36,458 nt of DNA, taken from IMG/VR virus record IMGVR_UViG_3300031455_000102, positions 1 through 36,458 of that record. The stretch is one strand, 5' to 3'. Within the stretch, counting starts at the first letter, position 1. Each line of letters begins with the position of its first letter. Below the pieces are notes generated by a model. The model saw nothing but the letters and a program-made list of their open reading frames with translations, ran no database searches and was not told where the DNA came from. This stretch comes from a virus. Below are positions 28,659 through 35,885 of this stretch, piece after piece. The translations under genes and the position numbers were made by a program.

Positions 28659-30761
28659 CTACCGTCCCAGCCAATCGTCGCCCCCGCCGCCGAACCAGTC
28701 GCTGTCCCGCCGCGTCTGCTGGCGGGGAGCGTCGGGCTCAGGCCTTGCGGGTTCGGGTCTTTCCACTGCCGCCTGCCGCACCGGGACAGGCTCCTCTGGC
28801 GGCCTCGCGGCCTCGCTATCGGGGTGCGCGAACTGCGCCTCCAGCACGGCCCATTCGGCATCGGTCCACCTGTCGGCACCGCGCCAGATCGCAGCCGCAC
28901 GGGCGTAGCACCAGCAGTCCAGCGCCTCGTTGGCGTGCTTCTTGATCCAGTCGTTCTTCTCCGGAACCCACTGTTCGGCGACCAGCTGCTTGCAGACCTC
29001 CTCGTCCACGAAGGCCGGGAGGTGCACGAAGCCGGGTGGCCAGGGCTTTCCGTCCTCGGGGGTGTCGAGGTTGAGCGCCGCGTAAAGCTCCTGCTTCAGC
29101 GCGTGGCCGCCGACATTGTGGACGTGGACCTTGTTCTTCGCCGTCCCCTTGCCGGATGCCTGCTCCATCGCCTTCGACGGAGCGATCGGCAGCGCTGACA
29201 GTTCCTTGGCCCCCTTCACCGGGAGAGCGAAGCTGACCCCCAGCTTCCGGCAGAAGCGGTAGGCCATCTGGGTGGCGTAGCCCATGTCGACGGCCACTTT
29301 CTCGAGGCCAAGCATGGAGCCGTTCTCGTGCTGCCACTTCCCCCTGACGAAATCGTAGAGTTCGTCCCAGACGCGCTGCTCGAACGCCGAGCCGTAGATG
29401 ACCTTGTGCTCGACCAGCCAGCAGCTGCCTCCGCGACCCCAGGCCCAGACGTATGCCTCGACCCTGCCGTCTCCCGCGGCCTGGACATCCACGCCGCAGG
29501 TCAGGAAGCAACCGCCGTAGGGGACGACGCCCTTCCTGCGGTCCTCACGCCTGTCGTGGAGGCGCTTCCACTCGGGGGCCTCTCCCTGCACGGCCCAGAT
29601 CCAGCCGAGCGTCGTGTTCACGAAGGTCTTGTGGGTGGCCGGGGTCTTGTAGGCCCCGAGGAACTCCTCGATGAGGTCCTTCCAGTCGGCTCCGGGCTGG
29701 AGCGAGTAGAGGGAATTGACGTGGAACCCGGCGTGGCCGGTCTGCTCGTAGACCTCGGGCTTCTCCGGTATCCAGAGGCCGTTCTGCAACGACCACAGCT
29801 TCCGGCTCTCCTCGAAGCGGCAGCCGTTCTTGCACTGGTACCAGACCTCCTCGGGAGCCTTGAAGGGCTTCCACCGGAGGCCGGGTTCGTCGTCCCTGCC
29901 GTGGCCCCAGACCAGCGTCTGGGTCTCGCCGCAATGCGGGCAAGGCACATGGTAGCGCCGCATGTCCGACAGGAGGAAGCGGCGGTAAATCTTCGAGATC
30001 GCCTCGTCCGTCGGGGTCGATCCGGCGATGTCCCTCGGATCGTGCGACTGTTCGAGGCGCTTGTGCCCGAGGGCGAGCTGGTCGCCGTCCACCCCCGCGA
30101 CGACGGGATAGCCGTCAACCTCGTCGAAGATGACGAAGTCGGCATCGTGGTCGCGGAACCCGGTGGGGCTGTTCGCCCCGATCGACTTCAGCCACCCGCC
30201 GGGGAAGTACTTCTCCGTGATCGTGTCGCGGTTGGTGCCGGCGAGCAGGCGGGCGAAGGCCTGCTGCTTGACGATGGGCCAGTTCAGGACCTCGCTGATG
30301 TGCTCCTTCGAGAAGGCGGCCGCCACGTCCTTGTCGGGGCGGACCATCAGGCCGTTGCCGGGATCGTTGACTATCCGGTGGGCGATGTAGACGAGCAGCG
30401 ACTGGGTGTAGCCGACACGCGCCGATTTCATCCACGTGAACATCGAGGTCCGGGGCGCGACCATGGTGTCCAGGATTTCGACCTGGAACGGCCATGGCTT
30501 GTATCGGCTGCCGTCCTTGAGCCTGCCGTGTTCCGCGCCCCACACCGAGAGCCTGATGCGCTCGGGAGCCTTCGCCACCGCGAAGCAGCGCCGCAGGTCG
30601 CTGGCGACCTTCGCGCACTCCGTGAAGATCGCGTCGGTCTGCCTACCTCTGCTGCTCCGGGCTTTCGGGGCCGAGTTCGATGTCGCCTTCCGCGACCTCC
30701 CGGCCGATGGTTTCGACCGGCGTGGACGCGAGTTCGTCGAGTCCTTCGCGGATGCACTCAT
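28659..30761 (-). CDS. Terminase large subunit, GpA family
   Basis: A 700-aa packaging ATPase/nuclease. The ATPase Walker A-like SARVGYTQ is at about 113-120 and Walker B DFVIFDEVDGY at about 208-218. A zinc-ribbon-like CPHCGE with a further C..GC follows at about 280-320. The C-terminal nuclease domain carries Asp residues near CGVDVQAAGDGRVEAYVWAWGRG and DMGYATQMAYRFC. The extreme C-terminus is Pro/Arg-rich. The start is the ATG at 30761, with GGGAG 7 bases upstream; the next possible start is 18 nt earlier. It overlaps the small terminase gene by 119 bp because no in-frame start codon lies nearer its end. Confidence 0.92.
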   Translation of the reverse strand: MSASAKDSTNSRPRRSKPSAGRSRKATSNSAPKARSSRGRQTDAIFTECAKVASDLRRCFAVAKAPERIRLSVWGAEHGRLKDGSRYKPWPFQVEILDTMVAPRTSMFTWMKSARVGYTQSLLVYIAHRIVNDPGNGLMVRPDKDVAAAFSKEHISEVLNWPIVKQQAFARLLAGTNRDTITEKYFPGGWLKSIGANSPTGFRDHDADFVIFDEVDGYPVVAGVDGDQLALGHKRLEQSHDPRDIAGSTPTDEAISKIYRRFLLSDMRRYHVPCPHCGETQTLVWGHGRDDEPGLRWKPFKAPEEVWYQCKNGCRFEESRKLWSLQNGLWIPEKPEVYEQTGHAGFHVNSLYSLQPGADWKDLIEEFLGAYKTPATHKTFVNTTLGWIWAVQGEAPEWKRLHDRREDRRKGVVPYGGCFLTCGVDVQAAGDGRVEAYVWAWGRGGSCWLVEHKVIYGSAFEQRVWDELYDFVRGKWQHENGSMLGLEKVAVDMGYATQMAYRFCRKLGVSFALPVKGAKELSALPIAPSKAMEQASGKGTAKNKVHVHNVGGHALKQELYAALNLDTPEDGKPWPPGFVHLPAFVDEEVCKQLVAEQWVPEKNDWIKKHANEALDCWCYARAAAIWRGADRWTDAEWAVLEAQFAHPDSEAARPPEEPVPVRQAAVERPEPARPEPDAPRQQTRRDSDWFGGGGDDWLGR

Positions 30762-31254
30762 CGAGCAACTCCCGGACATCGACCTCGTCGTCCATCGACG
30801 CGAGGGCCTTGGCCCGCTGCTTCGGAATCTTGAGGAAGACGCGCTTGGCGCGGGCGAACGCGGCGGAGACCGCCAGCACCATGTCGGACCGCTCGATCAG
30901 GTCGCCCAGCGCCTTGCGCTTCTTGATCTTGGCAAGCTCGATCTGCTCGATCCGGTAATAGGCGAGCTGGACATCCGGGTCCTTGGACTCGTCGGAGGGA
31001 GCCTTCTCCTCCTGTTCCCAGCGCGCTGCCTTGGCCCGCAGCCAGTCGAGGTACTCGAGCCTGCAGCGGTCCAGGTCGATGTTGTTCCGGTCGCAGGTCA
31101 GGATGCCCTTGTCGAAGAGCTCTCGGACCCGGCGCTCGGACGCCAGCCCGAAGTGGGCGGCGAGATCGGCCTGTTTCACCTTCGCGGCGCGGTTGCGGGC
31201 GACATTTGCATCGAGGCCGCCGGTCGCGGGCTTGGTCTTCGCCCTGGCGGCCAT
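30643..31254 (-). CDS. Terminase small subunit (Nu1-like)
   Basis: A 203-aa protein. VKQADLAAHFGLASERRVRELFDKGIL is a Nu1-type winged helix-turn-helix that recognises the packaging site. It is followed by a helical charged middle (RAKAARWEQEEKAPSDESKDPDVQLAYYRIEQIELAKIKKRKAL), typical of a Nu1-like oligomerisation or terminase-binding region, and an acidic end. The ATG at 31254 has AAGGAGG at good spacing; upstream reading in the same frame is not convincing. It is the first gene of the late operon. The 650-bp gap upstream would be the place for cos. Confidence 0.88.
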   Translation of the reverse strand: MAARAKTKPATGGLDANVARNRAAKVKQADLAAHFGLASERRVRELFDKGILTCDRNNIDLDRCRLEYLDWLRAKAARWEQEEKAPSDESKDPDVQLAYYRIEQIELAKIKKRKALGDLIERSDMVLAVSAAFARAKRVFLKIPKQRAKALASMDDEVDVRELLDECIREGLDELASTPVETIGREVAEGDIELGPESPEQQR

Positions 31255-31900
31255 GGATGCCTCCTTCGAAAGCGGCGGCGGCCCCCTTCCTGCAAAAATC
31301 ACCGAAAATCCGGAGACGGCGCCGTCTTGCCCCCCGTGTAGCTCCAAGGCCGGGGAAGGACCCAAATCGTTGACGGAGGCCCGCCCCGGCAAGGATTCGT
31401 CAACGGATTGACGTCCGAGCGTGACCGGCGGCATCCGGCGGCGGTCCAGGCCGGGGATCGAGTAGCATGGGGTGCGTGACGGATGCAGGCAGACACCTGC
31501 GATGAACGGGAACGCCAGCGGCCGGGGCGGGAAGGACGCCCTTCAACCGGGGGAGGCTGCCGCTGGCGACTGGCGGCGTTGCCGCCAATGGAAAGCCCCG
31601 GACCTGGGGAGGACCGGGGCGCAATTCGTGACCGTGCCTGGAACTATGCCTTCGTGGTTCGCCAGGGAAAAGGGCCCACCCGCGCGCCGGCGGCGCGGGA
31701 CATGCCCCGGGACATCAAAACCTCGCCGGAGGCCGCAGCGCGTTCGCCGGGATCGCCCCGGGCATGCCGACGGCAAGGGGCAGCGGCATGCGACGCGGCC
31801 GCCGGAGGGGCGCTGCCGATCGCCGAAAAGCGAAAGGCCCCGGGGGTCAGCCGGGGCCAGTCAGGACAGGCAGGGACGTGAACGCGTCCCTGGTGGTTGG
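31255..31900. other. Hairpin-rich non-coding gap, candidate cos/packaging region
   Basis: About 646 bp with no convincing gene on either strand. It holds the terminator hairpins listed separately near its right side, a hairpin at 31595-31620 (GCCCCGG / CCGGGGC, TTTCC after it on the - strand) and a small hairpin at 31571-31587 (TGGCGGC / GCCGCCA). The AAGGATTC octamer at 31391-31398 is followed by GTCAACGGATTGAC (31398-31411), a short inverted repeat of TTGAC. In lambda-like phages cos lies just upstream of the small terminase gene, so it is the best place in this window for cos, but no cos sequence can be recognised by eye. Confidence 0.4.
31836..31858 (-). terminator. Rho-independent-type terminator of the small - strand gene cluster
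   Basis: Perfect 8-bp stem GGCCCCGG (31836-31843) with CCGGGGCC (31851-31858) and a 7-nt loop. On the - strand it is followed by TTTCGCTTTT. A second stem, CAGGGACG / CGTCCCTG (31871-31892), precedes it directly after the stop of 31901-32194. Together they would end the transcript of 33593-31901 before the terminase genes. Confidence 0.65.
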
Positions 31901-32194
31901 TCAGGCATCGCGGAAAACCTCGCGAAGCTCGCGCTCCCTGCGCTTGCGCGCGATGAAGGACGAGATCGAGTCCTTACCGCGGTCGTGCTCGTTCGAGCGC
32001 GCCATGTGCCCGGGGTCCAGCCATTCCATGACCGCCGCGAAGGCGCCCCAGAAACGGCTGTCGTGCATGCGCTTCGCAGCGTGGCTGCACAGCGTCTCGT
32101 CCGGATCGCCGCCGAGCATGGCGTTCGCCAACTGGTCGATGGCGATCGCGATGTTCCAGACGTATTTCCCGATGATGTCCCTTTTCCTCGGCAT
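31901..32194 (-). CDS. Small phage-region protein (GGDPDET motif)
   Basis: A 97-aa protein starting MPRKRDIIGKYVWNIAIAIDQLANAMLGGDPDETLCSHAAKRM. A short protein with ID-x-L-x-N-x-x-x-GGDPDET-x-S is one that I have seen repeatedly in alphaproteobacterial and related phage genomes, of unknown function. The rest is basic and helical (ARKRRERELREVF). The ATG at 32194 has GGGAGGGGGAC upstream. It is the last of a small - strand gene set (33593-31901) before a pair of terminator hairpins. Confidence 0.7.
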   Translation of the reverse strand: MPRKRDIIGKYVWNIAIAIDQLANAMLGGDPDETLCSHAAKRMHDSRFWGAFAAVMEWLDPGHMARSNEHDRGKDSISSFIARKRRERELREVFRDA

Positions 32195-32214
32195 GTCCCC
32201 CTCCCTGTCTCCCG

Positions 32215-32451
32215 TCAGGCCGCCCTGCGGCGGATCACCTCGTAACCAGCAGCCCGGATGCGGGCCCTGGCCCGCTCGAGCGCCATCTCCTCCATCTCCG
32301 CCAGGACATCCGCCGGCGGCACCATTTCCATCCTGGACGGCGAGGCCCAAGCCTTCACCGTCCCGTAGGGCCGCCGGAGTTCCCGGGCCAGGATGTCGAG
32401 CGGCTGGCCCAGTTCCTCGCGCAGCGCGTTGAAGCGTCCCTTAGCACTCAT
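32215..32451 (-). CDS. Small HTH-like phage protein, 78 aa
   Basis: A 78-aa basic protein, MSAKGRFNALREELGQPLDILARELRRPYGTVKAWASPSRMEMVPPADVL. The segment DILARELRRPYGTVKAWASP looks like a Cro/repressor-type or recombinase-associated HTH: ALREELG...LARELRR.YGTVKAW. The C-terminal helix is basic and Ala-rich. AAGGGG lies 8 bases upstream of its ATG. It might regulate the small gene cluster, but that is inference. Confidence 0.65.
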   Translation of the reverse strand: MSAKGRFNALREELGQPLDILARELRRPYGTVKAWASPSRMEMVPPADVLAEMEEMALERARARIRAAGYEVIRRRAA

Positions 32452-32469
32452 GTCGACAACCCCTTCTAG

Positions 32470-32943
32470 TCAGACATCGTAGGCTTCGCCGAACTTGGCT
32501 TCGTGCCTCTGCATGTAGGCGACGAGGAACTCCTGGTCGCCGCAGGGCGCCATCTCAGCGTGGAGTTCCTCGCGGATGCCGTCGTCCATGTGGAATACGA
32601 CTTCGTCGTAGTCGACCGGCCTGCCGCCAAGGGACACCTTGCCGCGCAGCCTGTTTTCGAGTTCGTGCTGGATGTACTTCGCCATTTCGAACACGTTCTT
32701 CCTGAACATCGGGTTGTCCCTGTCCACCCCGTCGCGCTCGTCGATGACGTGCTCTTCGAGCGATCCGTCAGCGTTCCAGGTCCAGGCCGTGATCCACAGG
32801 CTGCCCGCGTCCCGGTCGCTCTTGTTGGTGAACAGCCAGTCCGCATGGTTCTCCATGCGCGCGGCAAAGGGATTGCGGATGGGGCAGTCGTAAACCGCAT
32901 ATGCCTCGAAAGGCAGGTCGAACTTCTCTTTCACGATTTTCAT
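32470..32943 (-). CDS. Hypothetical protein, 157 aa
   Basis: A 157-aa acidic protein, MKIVKEKFDLPFEAYAVYDCPIRNPFAARMENHADWLFTNKSD. No family recognised. Charge-rich with mixed alpha/beta pattern; the C-terminal part (LHAEMAPCGDQEFLVAYMQRHEAKF) is helical. The ATG at 32943 uses the AAAGGATTC copy of the octamer as its Shine-Dalgarno. It forms part of the 33593-31901 - strand cluster. Confidence 0.6.
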   Translation of the reverse strand: MKIVKEKFDLPFEAYAVYDCPIRNPFAARMENHADWLFTNKSDRDAGSLWITAWTWNADGSLEEHVIDERDGVDRDNPMFRKNVFEMAKYIQHELENRLRGKVSLGGRPVDYDEVVFHMDDGIREELHAEMAPCGDQEFLVAYMQRHEAKFGEAYDV

Positions 32944-33028
32944 TTTGCGAATCCTTTCCATCGTCGTTCGCGTTGCTGGCTCGGCTGTCGCCGCCGGAAG
33001 CCTCTACCAAGGCCTCGGGAGGGGGCAG

Positions 33029-33046
33029 CCGGGGCCGAAGCCCCGG
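33029..33046 (-). terminator. Stable intercistronic stem-loop with UUCG loop
   Basis: Perfect 7-bp CCGGGGC (33029-33035) / GCCCCGG (33040-33046) with a 4-nt loop that reads UUCG on the - strand, lying in the 116-bp gap between the genes at 33060 and 32943. No U-tract follows, so it may control mRNA stability more than termination. Confidence 0.5.
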
Positions 33047-33059
33047 TTCCCGGATGCCG

Positions 33060-33593
33060 TCAGGCTGCCTCGCGGTCCTCGTGACCGACGGCATGGATCA
33101 CGTGGACCTTGCCCAGCACCTCGCCGCGGTCGAGGCGGCCATCCGCGGCGTACGCCTCGCCGCGCGGGAGGCGTGGCAGCAGGACGGCGGTGTAGACCGT
33201 GGCTTCGACATCCGGCTCGTCCTCGCGATGTACGTCGCCGACCTGGAGTTCGACGTCGATGCCCTCGATCTGCGACAGCTCGGCATCGAGGGCGCGCAGC
33301 ACTTCGTCCGAGAGACCCGTCTCGCACTCGACATCGGTGGACACCCACACGAGGCCGGACAACGTCCGGCGGCGGTCGTACTCGACGGACTCGCTGACGG
33401 TCAGCACGACCGTGCCGGACGGATAGCTGCAAGCGCTCGCCGCCGACCGCATGGCGGCCTCGATGCGCTCGTCACCGATGCTGTCCGAGAGCGCATAGAA
33501 CTCCCGCACGTCCTCGGCGCTCGTCCTCGCGTCCAGCGATCCGGCCAGGAAGCCTTCGTAGATGTCCTGATCGAGATTGATGATCCTCGGCAT
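33060..33593 (-). CDS. Hypothetical protein, 177 aa
   Basis: A 177-aa acidic protein of unknown function, MPRIINLDQDIYEGFLAGSLDARTSAEDVREFYALSDSIGDERIEAAMRSAASACSYPSGT. The second half is rich in Val, Asp and Glu strands (SVEYDRRRTLSGLVWVSTDVECETGL; EGIDVELQVGDVHREDEPDVEA). The ATG at 33593 has GAAGGGAA upstream. It is the first gene of the small - strand cluster and lies downstream of the AT-rich gap at 33594-34120, where its promoter must be. Confidence 0.6.
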   Translation of the reverse strand: MPRIINLDQDIYEGFLAGSLDARTSAEDVREFYALSDSIGDERIEAAMRSAASACSYPSGTVVLTVSESVEYDRRRTLSGLVWVSTDVECETGLSDEVLRALDAELSQIEGIDVELQVGDVHREDEPDVEATVYTAVLLPRLPRGEAYAADGRLDRGEVLGKVHVIHAVGHEDREAA

Positions 33594-34120
33594 ATGTATT
33601 CCCTTCCATTTTCCCGGTGTCGGCAGCCCGATGCAGCCGCTCACATGAAAAGGATGTCCACCGCCGGACAGGAAAACAAGAGTTAATATGTTGACGGAAA
33701 GAAAGATGGCGTCTTCATGCCGCAAAGAATGTTTACGAAGGTCGACAATGCTGATGTGTTGTTAAGGATTCGCCTGAAATTATTTTTTGCACGCCAAGGA
33801 TTCATTTCGCCTTGGGCGCGTCAGGACGCGCTATCGTAGGTCATCGAGACGTCGGAGACATCGTGTCCCGAAGGACTCGTCCCGGCCCGCCGGATGCCCG
33901 CAGCGGGCACCGGCCGCCGACCCACCCCAGGAGGGTGACGCCGTTCCCGACGGCGCGCAACCGCCCGAAGAGCTTCCCGAACGGCATCATGATGAGACCC
34001 GCTGCGGGCGGGAAGGCGCACCCTCGGCACGCCCGCGCATATAACTAATAAATGCGCGCGACCCGGGCGGGCGTGTGGGCTCGGGCAAGGATTGCGGTCA
34101 GCAAGAGATGGAGAGACGAC
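33594..34120. other. Partly AT-rich non-coding gap with repeats and palindrome
   Basis: A 527-bp gap with no convincing gene. Its left part (33670-33800) is clearly richer in A and T than the rest of the window. It contains two AAGGATTC octamers 32 bp apart (33764 and 33796), a third GANTC at 33874, a small stem-loop TGCCCGC-A-GCGGGCA (33895-33909), and CGCGCAT / ATGCGCG (34034-34040 and 34052-34058) around an 11-nt AT loop. A promoter or control site is likely; an origin or attachment site is possible, but nothing proves it. Confidence 0.4.
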
Positions 34121-34609
34121 CTACGCGAAAGGCGGCCATCCTCTCGGCATCCAGTCAAACATCTCATTGTAACCCCATGGGCCGTCGTCCTCGGCATCGA
34201 ATCCACCGACGCGTCGGAACCGCCGGACTGCTCCGGTGAACAAGTCGATGATGTCGACGAATTCTGGCGGAACGCATTTCGTGTCGTCGGATGCCTTGTT
34301 GAGGAGTTCCGAGATGGTGTCGGCGCTGCCGACCATCGTGTCGATGCCGCCGTACAACTGACACTCGTTGAAGCCAAAGGCGATGTAGCGGCACAAGGTG
34401 TTGGACAGCGTTCGGGCCTCTCCAGCTTCCTGCTGCCGGATGTATTCGAAGATGCGGACGTCGTCGTCGAGGTCGGGACGCGCGGGAATGTGCGTTACGA
34501 AACGCTCGGCGCGCTCCAGCACCTCACCATCCCTGCGCCATGCCGATTTCACGAGCCTGTGCGCGATCTCCCTGGCATCCCCATGGCTGATGGGTCTTGA
34601 TTCCGACAT
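34121..34609 (-). CDS. Hypothetical protein, 162 aa
   Basis: A 162-aa acidic soluble protein, MSESRPISHGDAREIAHRLVKSAWRRDGEVLERAERFVTHIPARPDLDDDVRIFEYIRQQE, with a mostly helical N-terminal half and a C-terminal region with aromatics (DGPWGYNEMFDWMPRGWPPFA). No family recognised. GGGGGAGA precedes the ATG at 34609; the open region upstream in the same frame is not convincing. It is on the opposite strand from the next two genes. Confidence 0.6.
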   Translation of the reverse strand: MSESRPISHGDAREIAHRLVKSAWRRDGEVLERAERFVTHIPARPDLDDDVRIFEYIRQQEAGEARTLSNTLCRYIAFGFNECQLYGGIDTMVGSADTISELLNKASDDTKCVPPEFVDIIDLFTGAVRRFRRVGGFDAEDDGPWGYNEMFDWMPRGWPPFA

Positions 34610-34825
34610 CGTCTCCCCCGTTCCCCAGACCCCCCTCCGGGTCAAAAAATTGACGACCCCACCCCCTTTGTTTTCCCGGATGGGTATCTGCCTTTCGAGG
34701 ATGTGAGCCGGCGGCAACCGAAACAAGGATCCAGGGGTGTCCATTGACCTGTGGAGGGCTGGGGAAACTCGGGAAAGCCCCGACTTCTACTTGCGATTCA
34801 AGCCTTCCGAGCATTTCCTCTTCGC

Positions 34826-35812
34826 ATGTCTGATTCTGTAGAGAATGCCCGCAAGTTCCTGGAGAGCCTGCAACGTCCTGACCTGTCCAAGCTCCTCGCT
34901 TTCTCAGAACTCGAGTTCGATGTCGGCGAGTGGTTCGGGACCGAAATCATAGTGAAGTCTCCGCGTCCTTTCGCGGAGGCGATCGCCGCGTTGCCGCCAC
35001 ACGACCGCAAACGGATCGCGGAGGCCGTGGTCAGTGACGAAGGCGACACGACCGCGCCGTCCGACATCATTTGCCGGACGCTGCCCGGGCAGACGATAGA
35101 TGGCGCCCAGGCGCTGCTGCCCGAACTCATCGTCCACCAGCAGACCATGATAGACGCGGGGACTGGCAACGCCGCCATTCAGGACGTCAACGACTACTAC
35201 ATGGCACGCGAGGCCAGGATCGTGGCGCTCTGCGCGGCCAACGGGGTGCCTTACGAGAACCCCCATGACGACCTCTGGCACTGGTTCCGGCACTACAAGG
35301 AGCACTTCGGTACGTATGCCGAGCGCCGCCAGTACATCCGCGAGCTTTTCAAGCCCGCCATCCGCGCCGTCTCCGGCCGCACGTTTGCGACGGTCCCGGA
35401 GCGCGAGCCGACCGGATGGGAGCGCGTCGACCGCGGGCTGGCGAAGGCGCGCGCCGACCTCGACGTGGCTGCCGCCGAGGAAGCGTGGCAGGCCGTCGGA
35501 CTGCTGTGCCGGGAGGTCATCATCTCGCTTGCCCAAGCCGTCCACGATCCCGAGGTGCATCCGACCACCGACGAGAAGGGTACCGTCATCAGCCGCACGG
35601 ATGCCCGGCGCCTGCTGGAGGCATGGCTGCACCACGAATACGAAGGCGGGAGCAACAAGGAAATTCGGGCGCATATCAGGGCATCGCTGGACCTGGCCAA
35701 CAACCTCCAGCACCGCCGAACGGCGACGCGCAAGCTGGCGGCCCTGTGCCTCGAAGCGACATCGTCCGCCGTGGCGGTCGTTGCGATCCTTGCGGGCCGG
35801 TGGGAAGGATAG
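34826..35812 (+). CDS. Abortive-infection/HEPN-like protein
   Basis: A 328-aa protein whose C-terminal third, AVGLLCREVIISLAQAVHD...DARRLLEAWLHHEYEGGSNKEIRAHIRASLDLANNLQHRRTATRKLAALCLEATSSAVAVVAILAGR, matches a pattern I associate with AbiJ-type or HEPN-fold abortive-infection proteins, where LDLANNLQHRRTAT is the best-kept part; the R...H could be the HEPN catalytic pair. This is from memory and needs a search. The start is uncertain: the ATG at 34826 has no clear Shine-Dalgarno, and a GTG at 34751 gives a longer form. The next gene begins 73 bp after its stop, with two palindromes between. Confidence 0.6.
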   Translation: MSDSVENARKFLESLQRPDLSKLLAFSELEFDVGEWFGTEIIVKSPRPFAEAIAALPPHDRKRIAEAVVSDEGDTTAPSDIICRTLPGQTIDGAQALLPELIVHQQTMIDAGTGNAAIQDVNDYYMAREARIVALCAANGVPYENPHDDLWHWFRHYKEHFGTYAERRQYIRELFKPAIRAVSGRTFATVPEREPTGWERVDRGLAKARADLDVAAAEEAWQAVGLLCREVIISLAQAVHDPEVHPTTDEKGTVISRTDARRLLEAWLHHEYEGGSNKEIRAHIRASLDLANNLQHRRTATRKLAALCLEATSSAVAVVAILAGRWEG

Positions 35813-35813
35813 T

Positions 35814-35868
35814 GTTCCCGCTCGGGAACTTTGGTGGTGAGTGGGCAGCTGAGTTCCCGAACGGGAAC
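35814..35868. promoter_or_regulatory. Pair of identical-arm palindromes, candidate operators
   Basis: Two 16-bp palindromes, GTTCCCGNNCGGGAAC, at 35814-35829 (spacer CT) and 35853-35868 (spacer AA), with centres 39 bp apart. Identical arms, close spacing and location in the short gap before the ATG at 35886 suggest operator sites for a dimeric regulator. The regulator is not in the window. Confidence 0.7.
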
Positions 35869-35885
35869 TTGGAGGGAGGCAACGC

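Noticed and set aside
31483-31881. 132-codon open frame on the + strand in the gap upstream of TerS
   Set aside because: Arg/Pro/Gly-rich without domain character; it runs through several hairpins and a terminator and lacks a good ribosome site.
33812-34048. 78-codon open frame on the + strand in the right-hand gap
   Set aside because: Low-complexity Arg/Pro composition and no ribosome site; treated as non-coding.
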